From the NCBI RefSeq assembly GCF_002270415.1, contig NZ_NNRI01000022.1:124001-188000 (forward strand): a stretch of DNA of 64,000 bases. The letters are read 5' to 3'. This document shows positions 7,496 to 15,334 of this stretch, in pieces. Both the position numbers and the translations under genes were made by a program. The notes below the pieces were generated by a model that was not told the origin of the DNA, made no database searches, and worked only from the letters and a program-made list of their open reading frames with translations. Position 1 is the first letter of the stretch, and each line of letters begins with the position of its first letter. Source of the DNA: Mesorhizobium sophorae (lineage in GTDB: Bacteria > Pseudomonadota > Alphaproteobacteria > Rhizobiales > Rhizobiaceae).

Positions 7496-10068
7496 CGCTG
7501 GCAACTTCGATTTTTGGCATGGAAACAAGGTTGCGGCCGCTGCTCAAGGCGGTCCTTGTGGTCACGGTTTTGCGCGTCGCATGGATCGCGCTCAACATCT
7601 ACGAAATCAACATGGTGTCACTCGCGTGGGCTTTGGTGCCGTGGCCGCGGTGGACCTATTCATGGACCGCGTGGACCGCCGAGCTTGCGCTGATATTCTA
7701 CCAGCTCCGTGCCTATATCCGGCTGGGTCGCCTGCTCCTCCTGCGTTTCGCGCCGCACGTAGCCGCATTCCTTGGATTCTCGGACCGTTCCGCCGACCCG
7801 GGCGTGCACCTCAAACCCCGCAACCGCTCATGGTGGCCGACAGCATTGCTGCTATGCGGCATCCTGATCCTGACTTGCCAGGTGATAACGTGGCTGGCCT
7901 TGATGCTGTGGTACAGGGGATGGGCGCCGTTCGACTGGTATCTGAGAACCGAGTACGCCCACTATCCGATGCTCGTTGGAATGGCCCTGTCCGTCCTGGG
8001 CCTGATGTTTGGCGGTCGCTACATCGCCCGCGCCTCCGGTGATGTCAGCACCAGCTTCGGGGTGGTTCCCGTGGCGGATGACCACTGGCTGGCCGTGCGG
8101 GTGCATGCCTTCTCGGACCGGCTCAACCTTCCGAGGCCTGCCGTCGGGATCACGAACGTCATGAACGCCTTTGCGATGGGTGCAAGACAGAAGTCGTCCA
8201 TGGTGGTTATCGGCAAACCGCTGTTCGATTTTGACAAGGACGAGCTGGACGCGATTATCGGGCATGAACTGGGTCACATCCTGCACAAAGACATAGCGCG
8301 GATGCAGTTTGCCGAGGGCTTCCAGCGCATGCTGGTCGGCGTGGTGAACATCCTGACCGTGTTTGGGATGGTCATGGCCGCATCCGCCTCGAAGAAACGG
8401 GCCAACGCGCGACTGAACGCGCATCTCGCGTGGGGGACCGGCGTCGTTGTTCGCAAAACCGTGTTCGTCGCGTCAGAGCTTGTCGCCAAGGGGATTTCCC
8501 GCAACCGCGAGTTCCATGCCGATGCGGTCGGAGCACACGTGACATCGACCGAGGCTATGGCCGGCGCCCTCCGGCGCATCCATGGAATGACGGCCAAGCC
8601 GACGGCGCAGGAGCACCACTACGGCTACTTGATGTTCCGGGGCGCCGCGTTCGGCAACCTCTTCTCCACCCACCCCACGCTCCAGGCGCGACTCAAGGCC
8701 TTGGACGCGCGTGCATCCGAACCCGCAAAGCCGGCGCACCTGGAACCGGCCGGTGATGCCGAAGTCAGCGGCCCCGTTGCACGCTCCCGCAGCTTGGGGT
8801 TTTCAGACCCCTTAGCTGGAAATGCACCGCCATCACCGCTGTGGTTAAAACTGGGTGCCGTAACGTCACGCTCCCTTCGCGCAACACGGCGGGCGGGCGC
8901 GAAGCTCGGCGCGAAAGTGAACATGCGGCGCGTCGGAATGGCAGGCACCGCGTGCGTGGTCCTGCTGCTGGTGGCACCCGCGATTGTCAATTTTTACGCG
9001 CTCGATCGCCGGTTCAATGACGCCACGACGTCGGCAGGGCATGCACTGTCATCGTCCTGGGCCTGGGTGGCCGACACGACCAGGGCATTGATGGGTCACG
9101 CTGAAGACGCCCGTCTCACACAACTGGAGCAGCGCGAGCAAGCCCTCAAACGAGCCGAGGCGCAGCTAGGCGCGGACCGCCAAGCACTCGCAGCCGATCG
9201 CAATGCCCTCGCAAACGAGGTGGCGCGCCCGCAAGCGGCCTCGCCGGTCGTCGCCGACCCGTTCGCTGATTCGCTGCAGGCGCAGATTGGACCGTTGAAC
9301 CGGAAGGTGGCGGCTCTCACGTCAGAGAGGGACGATCTGCGCAATACGATTCTTGACCTCAAGCGCCAGCTAGCTCTGCAACCAAGCCCGGCCTCCGCCA
9401 ATACCAACAATCTTCTGTTGCAGCTGGATGCGGCCAATGCCGACCGTGCGAGGCTGTCGGCGCAGCTTGCGCAGAGGCAAAACCCGGCCACTCAGCCGGG
9501 CGAGGTCGCGTCGCTCACCAATCAATTGGCTGAAATGACGGCCGCTCGCGACGAGATGAAACTCGAAAACGATAGCTTGGAGAGGGTGATCGACGACCTG
9601 AAGACACAGATTGCCTTCAGGGATTCAGCCGAGGTAGGCCTCAACAAGCGCATCCAGGACTTTCAGAACCAGATCGCAGGCCTGGCTGCGAGCCAAACCA
9701 CAAGTCAGGAGCAATCCAACCTGCCCGGCATTGCCGAGCCAACGCCGCAGGGTGCTTTCGGCGCCATCGCGGTGGCAAGGAACGGCGTCGTGATCCTGAC
9801 CGATCGCGGTTACGCGAGTTATGAGCTCGCGAGTGACGCTGCCATGGCGGAATGTCGCCGCTTCAGCAACGGAACCCGGTGCAACGTTGCGCAGGTCTTC
9901 CGCGATACTTGTGCCGCCGTGGCCCGTGTCAAACCGGTCAGCAAAGCGTCCCGCTATCAACTGGAATTCGGCGACACGCTGGAGGATGCATCGCAGGCCG
10001 CACTTGATGCCTGCTCAGGAAGTTTCGGCAGGGCGTGCCAGACGACACGTCAGGTCTGCGTGCATTAA
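7492..10068 (+). CDS. Membrane M48 metallopeptidase fused to coiled coil and DUF4189
   Basis: 858 residues from the ATG at 7492, which overlaps the traG stop. Order: hydrophobic segments (about residues 15-45, 60-80, 120-145, 155-175), an M48 peptidase domain with zinc motif HELGH (about 257-261) and the third-ligand region SRNREFHAD, another hydrophobic helix (about 485-505), a long coiled coil rich in Gln, Arg and Ala (about 540-750), then a DUF4189 domain (GAFGAIAVARNG, paired cysteines, ending CQTTRQVCVH). M48 enzymes are membrane-linked endopeptidases like HtpX. The coupling to traG suggests a role in DNA transfer, but the substrate is unknown. I do not know this exact fusion as a described protein. 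Confidence 0.85.
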   Translation: MTLATSIFGMETRLRPLLKAVLVVTVLRVAWIALNIYEINMVSLAWALVPWPRWTYSWTAWTAELALIFYQLRAYIRLGRLLLLRFAPHVAAFLGFSDRSADPGVHLKPRNRSWWPTALLLCGILILTCQVITWLALMLWYRGWAPFDWYLRTEYAHYPMLVGMALSVLGLMFGGRYIARASGDVSTSFGVVPVADDHWLAVRVHAFSDRLNLPRPAVGITNVMNAFAMGARQKSSMVVIGKPLFDFDKDELDAIIGHELGHILHKDIARMQFAEGFQRMLVGVVNILTVFGMVMAASASKKRANARLNAHLAWGTGVVVRKTVFVASELVAKGISRNREFHADAVGAHVTSTEAMAGALRRIHGMTAKPTAQEHHYGYLMFRGAAFGNLFSTHPTLQARLKALDARASEPAKPAHLEPAGDAEVSGPVARSRSLGFSDPLAGNAPPSPLWLKLGAVTSRSLRATRRAGAKLGAKVNMRRVGMAGTACVVLLLVAPAIVNFYALDRRFNDATTSAGHALSSSWAWVADTTRALMGHAEDARLTQLEQREQALKRAEAQLGADRQALAADRNALANEVARPQAASPVVADPFADSLQAQIGPLNRKVAALTSERDDLRNTILDLKRQLALQPSPASANTNNLLLQLDAANADRARLSAQLAQRQNPATQPGEVASLTNQLAEMTAARDEMKLENDSLERVIDDLKTQIAFRDSAEVGLNKRIQDFQNQIAGLAASQTTSQEQSNLPGIAEPTPQGAFGAIAVARNGVVILTDRGYASYELASDAAMAECRRFSNGTRCNVAQVFRDTCAAVARVKPVSKASRYQLEFGDTLEDASQAALDACSGSFGRACQTTRQVCVH

Positions 10069-10071
10069 AAA

Positions 10072-10098
10072 AGCAGCGGCGGGCTCCCGCCCGCTGCT
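10072..10098 (-). terminator. Hairpin after the M48 gene, T run on the minus strand
   Basis: AGCAGCGG-CGGG pairs with CCCGCCCGCTGCT with one bulged G. Six A precede it on the plus strand, so only the minus strand has the run of six T expected of an intrinsic terminator. No minus-strand gene lies immediately upstream. It may still stabilise the 3' end of the M48 transcript. Confidence 0.5.
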
Positions 10099-10302
10099 CA
10101 GCCCCGCCCCGCGTTACGCGCCGATATGACCGCCGAAGCGACAATGTTCGCTAAGCAAGGTCGACAGAATCTCGTTGAACTTATCGATCTGTATCATTTC
10201 GGCAACAGGCTGAATTTTATGACTATTTCATATGCATCCTCGTTTATGAAAAGCTACGCATTCATAATTTTGATGCATTATTGCAGTTGACGACCACCAC
10301 AT

Positions 10303-10336
10303 CGCCCTCGAGGGCGGTTGGCCCTCTCCGGCCAAC
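10303..10336. repeat. Two adjacent hairpins in the leader of the 65-residue gene
   Basis: A perfect 14-base palindrome (CGCCCTCGAGGGCG, 10303-10316) is followed directly by GTTGGCC/GGCCAAC with a 6-base loop (10317-10336). They end 12 bases before the ATG of the next gene and are preceded by an AT-rich stretch (10190-10285). Operator or structured leader are both possible. Confidence 0.55.
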
Positions 10337-10348
10337 AGAGGAACATCA

Positions 10349-10546
10349 ATGCCCGACATCACTTTTGACCCAGCCGGCGGCACCGTCGAAGACTATTTCA
10401 GAAACGCCGAAGTGCCGAAGACCGTCAAGTTGACGGCGCGGCTTCGCAAACTGGACAACAAGGTTCCGCGTAACGCTGTGACAGTGGCGGACATCGATCG
10501 TCTTATCGAAAGAACGAACGCTCACTATGCCAAACGCCCCCGTTAA
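10349..10546 (+). CDS. Small hypothetical protein, 65 residues
   Basis: Starts at an ATG with an AGAGGAAC ribosome site. The product is soluble, with the segments VEDYFRNAEVPKTVKLTARLRKLDNKV and VTVADIDRLIERTNAHYAKRP. It is helical, with a basic end. A terminator hairpin overlaps its stop codon, so it appears to be a single-gene transcript. Function unknown; a small regulator or antidote-like protein is conceivable, but nothing in the sequence proves it. Confidence 0.55.
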   Translation: MPDITFDPAGGTVEDYFRNAEVPKTVKLTARLRKLDNKVPRNAVTVADIDRLIERTNAHYAKRPR

Positions 10547-10554
10547 GGGGGCGT
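10534..10554 (+). terminator. Rho-independent terminator overlapping the stop codon
   Basis: ACGCCCCC and GGGGGCGT form an 8-bp stem with loop GTTAA, which includes the TAA stop of the upstream gene, followed by CGTTTGT. The T run is short but the stem is strong. Confidence 0.7.
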
Positions 10555-10557
10555 CGT

Positions 10558-11100
10558 TTGTACACCGACAATCGGTACGTCTTTACGAGCCCTGCGGATG
10601 CCATTGAGAGCGCGGGGTTTTTAATCGTGTGCGTCAAAGCCGTGTCCTTTATCGCTGGCCACTATGGATGCTCCCCAAAGCTCAACCTGCAGCAAGTCGA
10701 ATACGCCCGAAACCAATGGGCAGAGCTCGCTGCGCCCCTGCCGCTCGAGCGGTATCGACCTGAAAAGCGCGAGCTTCTCACGATCGCAACGCTCATCGAG
10801 GCTCTGGTCGACATCCCCTTCGTCCGCTATGCCAACGCGACCGGTGAAGTCCCGACCTTGCTCGGCGAATTTCCCGCGAAGGTGACCGCTTTAGTAATGG
10901 GCATCATCATCTACGACATCACGCTCCGCACCCGCATGAACCGGACGACCGAGATCAGATACCTCGATCTTGATCGGATAACCGGAGAAGAGATGCAAAA
11001 GGCCATCAAGGCCTTGCACGAGCGGCAGCCACGTAAATACAAATTCCGTCTTCTACTCTCGTTCCTGCGGAAGTTTTCGACGCCGATCGTTTTTCACTAA
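10558..11100 (+). CDS. Hypothetical protein, 180 residues, start uncertain
   Basis: The frame opens with TTG at 10558, just after a terminator hairpin, and no good ribosome site is visible, so the true start may be an internal GTG or ATG. The product has a moderately hydrophobic stretch near residues 18-35 (ESAGFLIVCVKAVSFIAGHYG), a second near 110-120, and a basic helical C-terminus (KALHERQPRKYKFRLLLSFLRKF). It could be membrane-associated. No family recognised. It converges with the mob operon across a short gap. Confidence 0.5.
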   Translation: MYTDNRYVFTSPADAIESAGFLIVCVKAVSFIAGHYGCSPKLNLQQVEYARNQWAELAAPLPLERYRPEKRELLTIATLIEALVDIPFVRYANATGEVPTLLGEFPAKVTALVMGIIIYDITLRTRMNRTTEIRYLDLDRITGEEMQKAIKALHERQPRKYKFRLLLSFLRKFSTPIVFH

Positions 11101-11115
11101 AATTGGCATTTCGGG

Positions 11116-11565
11116 CTAACGTCGGTCTGAAAACCAGTCCAGATGGTCTTCGTGCGCCGGTTCGCGTTCCATCTCCCGCACCATCTCGGGTTCAGCCAGC
11201 TCCTGCTCGTCAAGCTGGGGCGGGTTGTCGGCGAGTGATTGTTTGAACCAGTCGAGGTGATCTTCCCGCGTGACGGGAAGGGCCTCCTCAAGGCTGTCGG
11301 CGAGGACCCGTTCTTGCGGCTGCTCCTGCTCCTCGCGGAGGAGCTCTTCCAGGTCCTCGATCCGCGCCTCGGTCTTGCCGAGGTCATACATGTAGCCAAG
11401 CTGGGTGCTGTGGCGCTCCTCCAGATAGGAAATCAACTGGCCGGGGTCGCCCCCGGCAGCCAGTTCATGGGTTGCGCGCTCGATGTCGTGGTCGAGCCCA
11501 GCGATCGACTTATCCAGCGATTCTGCGTGGTCATGCAGCCGCGTCAGGTCTTCCTGTTTACCCAT
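11116..11565 (-). CDS. Coiled-coil protein with two LDWF motifs, mob operon
   Basis: 149 residues from the ATG at 11565 (a TTG at 11580 would add five). The N-terminal 90 residues are a predicted coiled coil (LHDHAESLDKSIAGLDHDIE, then YDLGKTEARIEDLEELLREE). The acidic C-terminal part carries EDHLDWFKQSLADNPPQLDE and ends EDHLDWFSDRR. The same LDWF motif appears in the second gene of this cluster and in the relaxase tail. It is the last gene of the minus-strand mob cluster. I infer a relaxosome or coupling accessory role from motif sharing only. Confidence 0.65.
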   Translation of the reverse strand: MGKQEDLTRLHDHAESLDKSIAGLDHDIERATHELAAGGDPGQLISYLEERHSTQLGYMYDLGKTEARIEDLEELLREEQEQPQERVLADSLEEALPVTREDHLDWFKQSLADNPPQLDEQELAEPEMVREMEREPAHEDHLDWFSDRR

Positions 11566-11586
11566 CGTGCAGTCCCCCAAAGCACC

Positions 11587-11901
11587 CTAGTGCTGGTAGT
11601 GATAGGCGGCCTGATGTTCCGGCTGGTCTTGCAGCTCGGCGACCAGGTAGGCCCGGAGCTTCTCCCCGGATTTCACCAGGTCCTGGGCGCGGCCATAAAA
11701 ATGAAAGGTGCCCTCCCGCAGATGCTCCGGGAATTCCGGCATGGTTTCGGCCTGCGTTTTGCGCATGGTCCAATAGGCAAGCCGCTTGCGGCGCCGGATC
11801 AGGTCCGTTTCCAGCCATTCCAATTCCTTGCGCGCCCGGGCGCGCTGCTCGTCCGTCAGTTCGCGGATGCCGAAAACAGATCCTCTGTGTACCTTGGTCA
11901 T
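11587..11901 (-). CDS. Small helical protein of the mob cluster
   Basis: 104 residues from the ATG at 11901 (MTKVHRGSVFGIREL). A GTG at 11979 overlapping the stop of the upstream gene (GTGA) would give 130 residues, but that extension looks non-coding. The product is basic and helical: LTDEQRARARKELEWLETDLIRRRKRLAYW followed by FPEHLREGTFHFYGRAQDLVKSGEKLRAYL. There is no membrane segment and, unlike its neighbours, no LDWF motif. It is probably co-expressed with the relaxase. Function unknown; a DNA-binding relaxosome component is plausible from charge and context. Confidence 0.55.
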   Translation of the reverse strand: MTKVHRGSVFGIRELTDEQRARARKELEWLETDLIRRRKRLAYWTMRKTQAETMPEFPEHLREGTFHFYGRAQDLVKSGEKLRAYLVAELQDQPEHQAAYHYQH

Positions 11902-11975
11902 GAAACTATGATGGGACGGGTTTGAGCATCCCGCAAGTGCTACCTTGCCCCAGAGCAAGAACCGCCGATGCGAAG

Positions 11976-12485
11976 TCACCGAAAGCTTACCGTGGCTTGT
12001 AGGAAGCGGCCGCGACCCGGCAGCCAGCCCAAGAGGTCGTCGGATGAGGGCTCGCGTTGCGCCTCCTGCTCGGCGGGCCGCCGGGCGGCGCCCGGTTCAT
12101 CGAGGTTTGGCGGATTTTCTGCCAAGCCCTCCCTGAACCAGTCCAATTGATCCTCCGGTGACCCATACTGGACGGCCTCAACCAATTCGAGCCATGCCAG
12201 AGGGCTTTCCCGATCGGAGCCGATACGGCGACCGTTACTTTGGGTATCATGCGCGCCGACATGGCGCTCTAACTCCTCGATCTCCTTCGCTACCGTGCCT
12301 AGTTCGTAGATTAACTCCCGTTGTGCGCTATAGCGGTCTTGCAGAAATGTAATAATTCGTTTGGCATTAGCTTCCGCTTCCATGCGCGGCAGCCAAGCTT
12401 GCATCGTGGATTCGATATCGCCGATAGCCTGTTTCAATGTCCGAGCTTGGTCGTGCAAAAGTGCGAGTGCCTCCTGGTCATTCAC
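11976..12485 (-). CDS. Coiled-coil protein with LDWF motif, mob operon
   Basis: 169 residues from a GTG that follows a clear GGAGGG ribosome site. Residues 1-75 form a coiled coil (LLHDQARTLKQAIGDIESTM, then RELIYELGTVAKEIEELERH). The overall plan matches the 149-residue gene downstream, so the two are probably paralogues. The C-terminal half has PEDQLDWFREGLAENPPNLDE, a weaker copy ESPLAWLEL, and SDDLLGWLPGRGR near the end. It lies 86 bases downstream of the relaxase, in the same direction. A relaxase partner role is inferred. Confidence 0.65.
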   Translation of the reverse strand: MNDQEALALLHDQARTLKQAIGDIESTMQAWLPRMEAEANAKRIITFLQDRYSAQRELIYELGTVAKEIEELERHVGAHDTQSNGRRIGSDRESPLAWLELVEAVQYGSPEDQLDWFREGLAENPPNLDEPGAARRPAEQEAQREPSSDDLLGWLPGRGRFLQATVSFR

Positions 12486-12571
12486 AGTGTTGCCCTCCGT
12501 CTAATTCTGGGAACTCTATACGCACGTTTGTACGCGCTCCACATGAGTCACGCTAAAAATGACGCATGTGC

Positions 12572-13639
12572 CTACCGCCGATCGCGTTCCGGATCATCCA
12601 GCCGGCTGCGGTCCGGGCCGTCAACCGGCTCCGGGCGGCCGTTGTCGAACCAGTCCAGTTGGTTTTCCCACCGCTCAAGGGTTTGAACATCTTGGGATGT
12701 GGATTTGTCGTCCAGCCAGTCCAGCAGGTTTTCCGGGGCCAGCCGGTAGGCCGCGGCATCGTCCTCGGTCGTCTCCAAGGCATTCTCGCGCTCAACAGCG
12801 GCGCGGGCGGCCGTCACGTCGCCTGTCTCAGGCCCAGCCTCTGGAGGGCCTGGACGATGCATATCGTCGAGCATCCGTTCCTCGGCCGTGTCCAACTCTC
12901 GCGGGTGGATTGGGTCGCCGTCCGGGTCGGGCACGGGAAGGTCTTCTTCACCCGGTTCTCGCGATATCATCGGCTCCCTCTCCAGTTTCGCATAAATCCT
13001 GCGTGTCCGCCGTTCATCCCGGTCGGGGCCGCGATGCTGGCCCGCCACTTGGTCGAGCCGCCGCTTCGCATAACTCCGGCCATCGATCGCTATGGCGAGC
13101 CCGACCTTGCCCAACGCCGCGTTGGCTACCCGTTCCCAAAGAGCCCTCGCCTCAGTGACGAACTGCTTGCCATCGGCACTGCGGATCTTTAGCCCAAACC
13201 CTGCTTCACCGACAATGCGGGTCGTCATCAGCATATGAACGTGAGGATTGCGGCGGGTTCCATCGTCATGGATGGCCAGGTCGACGACAAACCCCTGCGC
13301 GGTGTAAGCGTCAGCCATGGTGCGCGCCACAGCCAGCCATTCGGCGCGTGGCAGTTCGACCGGTAGGGCGAACTCCACCTCTTTGGCTAAACGCGCGTCC
13401 TTGCGCCTCTCTGCCGCCTCTACGGCGTTCCAGAGCCGGGCACGTTCAGCCATCCATCCAGGTGCTCCTGCGGGCAGGCGGATTTCGGTCGCCACGACAT
13501 CGCGACGCCCGCCGAAGTCCGACAGGCGCTCCTCGGCTTCATTGGGCAGAACTTCACCCGCGCGATAGGCGGCGGCGGTCACCACGGAGCGGCCGTCGCC
13601 CCGGCTGATGTTTTTGACATTCAGGTGGTAAATGGCCAC
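12572..13639 (-). CDS. mobA: MobA/MobL-family relaxase (MOBQ type)
   Basis: 355 residues. I choose the GTG at 13639 because a GGAGAGG ribosome site precedes it and it gives the standard opening MAIYHLNVKNISRGDGRS. Tyr25, in TAAAYRAG, matches the position of the catalytic Tyr25 of RSF1010 MobA. NPHVHMLMTTR (about 131-141) supplies the metal-binding histidines, and KEVEFALPVEL is a family signature. There is no helicase or primase extension. The C-terminal third is acidic and contains ENLLDWLDDK and ENQLDWFDNGR, related to motifs in two downstream genes. The enzyme nicks oriT and pilots single-stranded DNA. The candidate oriT lies directly upstream. Confidence 0.88.
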   Translation of the reverse strand: MAIYHLNVKNISRGDGRSVVTAAAYRAGEVLPNEAEERLSDFGGRRDVVATEIRLPAGAPGWMAERARLWNAVEAAERRKDARLAKEVEFALPVELPRAEWLAVARTMADAYTAQGFVVDLAIHDDGTRRNPHVHMLMTTRIVGEAGFGLKIRSADGKQFVTEARALWERVANAALGKVGLAIAIDGRSYAKRRLDQVAGQHRGPDRDERRTRRIYAKLEREPMISREPGEEDLPVPDPDGDPIHPRELDTAEERMLDDMHRPGPPEAGPETGDVTAARAAVERENALETTEDDAAAYRLAPENLLDWLDDKSTSQDVQTLERWENQLDWFDNGRPEPVDGPDRSRLDDPERDRR

Positions 13640-13667
13640 GGGCCTCTCCACGGCTCGGACGGGGTTT

Positions 13668-13813
13668 CCAAAGGGGGTTTACCCCCTTGGCGCAGCTGCC
13701 GGTTTTCTCCGGTTTGCGCCCCGCAACCGGTTAGAAAACCGAGCAAGCGTCGCCCCCCACGTTGTAATGCGTACACGTTGGGGCGATGCGTAGGTGCGCT
13801 GTACGCATTGCAA
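13668..13813 (-). other. Candidate oriT between relaxase and integrase
   Basis: This short intergenic region is dense in dyads: CCAAAGGGGG/CCCCCTTGG (13668-13691); CGGTTTTCT/AGAAAACCG (13700-13708 and 13733-13741) enclosing CCGGTTTGCG/CGCAACCGG; and TTGTAATGCGTACA/TGTACGCATTGCAA (13762-13775 and 13800-13813, one mismatch). On the minus strand the outer arm runs into AGAAAACCGGCAGCTGCGCC, closely resembling the RSF1010/R1162 layout, where a GAGAAAC arm is followed by CCGGTAAGTGCGCC with the nick after TGCG (recalled from memory). With a MOBQ relaxase next door this is a strong oriT candidate, but it is inferred. Confidence 0.65.
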
Positions 13814-13837
13814 CAAATTCCGGTCAAATCCACAAGC

Positions 13838-15067
13838 TCACCCGGCCCTCGGTTTTTCGAAGAGGTCAAGCGTCTCCGACGGCTTTTGTCGTTTCGCTGG
13901 CCTGGGCTTTCGGACGTTGATGGCAGCGGCATCGAGGCGGTTCTTGAGATGCACTGCATAGTGCTTCTCGATCATCTCGACGCTCGTCCGGCAGTTTTTG
14001 GCGATCTGGTAAATGTCGGCGCCCTCCAGCAGCCTGAAGCTGATGTAGCTGTGGCGCAGCGAGTAGAGCGTCCGCCGGTTGCCTTCGCGGTCGAGTTTGA
14101 GGCCGATCTTATCAAGGATGCCGTTGAACTGCTTCTTGTGGTCCACCGGAAAAATCCGGTCAGTGGGTTTGGGCTTGTTCCGGGTCACCATTCGCTGGAA
14201 CGGGAACACGGCGCCGGAGGTGCTCTTGCAGTACCCGACCCCGCGCTTGCCCCGCACCTGGATCTCCAAAATCTTTTGGCCCGTTCCCTCGTCCTTCACG
14301 GCCTCCACGTCGCGATACTCAAGCCAGTTGGCTTCGTCGGGTCGGAGACCGGTATTCGCGAGGAACAGGATCTTGTCGTGGAGTTGCTCGGCCAACCACA
14401 CGCGATGGGCCTTCTCGCCTTCCGCCGCCTTCTTGCTGGCTTTCCGGGTCTCCTCGGCGTGCGCCCGCGTCGCTTGGTACAGCTGTTTGTACTCCTCTGG
14501 TGTAAACCAGGCGCGGTGCACGACCTTCGCGGACTTCTTGTAGGGCTGGGAGACGTCGGGCAGGTGCGCCAGCCAGCGATGCCGTACAGCGGTCTTCAGC
14601 ACCAGTCGCAACGTGACGGTTTCATGGTGAAGCGTGCTGCGTGAGGGGAGCTTCTTGCCCTCCTCCGGCGTCATCCGGGAAATGCGATACTCCTGCACCG
14701 TGCCGGCGTTGATGGTGGAAAGGCCCATCTTGCCAAAGTACGGCACGAGGTAAGCCCGGACGCGCCGGTAGTGGTCCTGGACCCAGCGGGCGTTCCGCTC
14801 TCCGTCCGTGAGGACCTCGTACTCTGTGGTGAACTGGTCGGCAGCGTCCTTGAACGTCTTCTCAGCGACAAGCTCGCCCCGGCGGCCTTTGTCCTTAAGC
14901 CCGAAATACCAGTCTTCTGCCCAGTCTTTGGCCCGAGAAAGGCTCTCTTCCTTGGTGCTGACCCGCCAGTTTTTGCCTTTGAGGTACGTCGAACAGTTCC
15001 AAATCGGGCTGTCGTTGCGCCGATAGACGTGAACTTTTCCTTCGAGAATCGTGTGCTTTTCCGTCAT
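13838..15067 (-). CDS. int: Tyrosine integrase of the tRNA-Trp element
   Basis: 409 residues from the ATG at 15067 (an ATG at 15094 adds nine). Catalytic features: Arg242 in ANTGLRPDEA, Lys in RGKRGVG, the YSLRHSY box with Arg338 and His339 (Tyr in place of the usual first His), and the nucleophile Tyr370 in MIEKHYAVH. The position usually occupied by LGH reads AKNCRTS. Residues 70-170 form the SAM-like core-binding domain. Its 5' end is 111 bases from the 3' end of tRNA-Trp, the normal place for an integrase that uses the tRNA as its attachment site. Confidence 0.9.
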   Translation of the reverse strand: MTEKHTILEGKVHVYRRNDSPIWNCSTYLKGKNWRVSTKEESLSRAKDWAEDWYFGLKDKGRRGELVAEKTFKDAADQFTTEYEVLTDGERNARWVQDHYRRVRAYLVPYFGKMGLSTINAGTVQEYRISRMTPEEGKKLPSRSTLHHETVTLRLVLKTAVRHRWLAHLPDVSQPYKKSAKVVHRAWFTPEEYKQLYQATRAHAEETRKASKKAAEGEKAHRVWLAEQLHDKILFLANTGLRPDEANWLEYRDVEAVKDEGTGQKILEIQVRGKRGVGYCKSTSGAVFPFQRMVTRNKPKPTDRIFPVDHKKQFNGILDKIGLKLDREGNRRTLYSLRHSYISFRLLEGADIYQIAKNCRTSVEMIEKHYAVHLKNRLDAAAINVRKPRPAKRQKPSETLDLFEKPRAG

Positions 15068-15177
15068 CGCCAGACACTCCCTGAGCACGTGCAACTTTGT
15101 GCAAGAGATGTGTAAGGCTAGTTTCGGCTTCCACGCCGCGCAAGGCGTTTTCTAAGTGCCTGTTTCCGTTGAGGAAA

Positions 15178-15253
<76 letters not shown>

Positions 15254-15334
15254 ATCGTGCGCATGTCGGCGCAGCAGGCGCTTCCTAAAAGCTTCCGCAC
15301 GCTCTGTAAAGAGTGGTTTGCAAGCAAACGCGCC

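Larger units (their letters stand above)
1..15177. mobile_element. Integrated mobilizable/conjugative element at tRNA-Trp (one end only)
   Basis: The segment starts at the 3' end of tRNA-Trp and runs left off the window. The gene nearest the tRNA is a tyrosine integrase, the usual layout for elements using a tRNA 3' end as attB. Inside are a MobA/MobL relaxase, a VirD4/TraG-type ATPase, a second tyrosine recombinase and a DUF2958 gene, all typical accessory-element genes. I found no second copy of the tRNA-Trp 3' end within the window, so the far attachment site lies beyond position 1. No VirB or Trb-type secretion genes are visible, so ICE and IME cannot be told apart. The exact extent is inferred. 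Confidence 0.85.
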
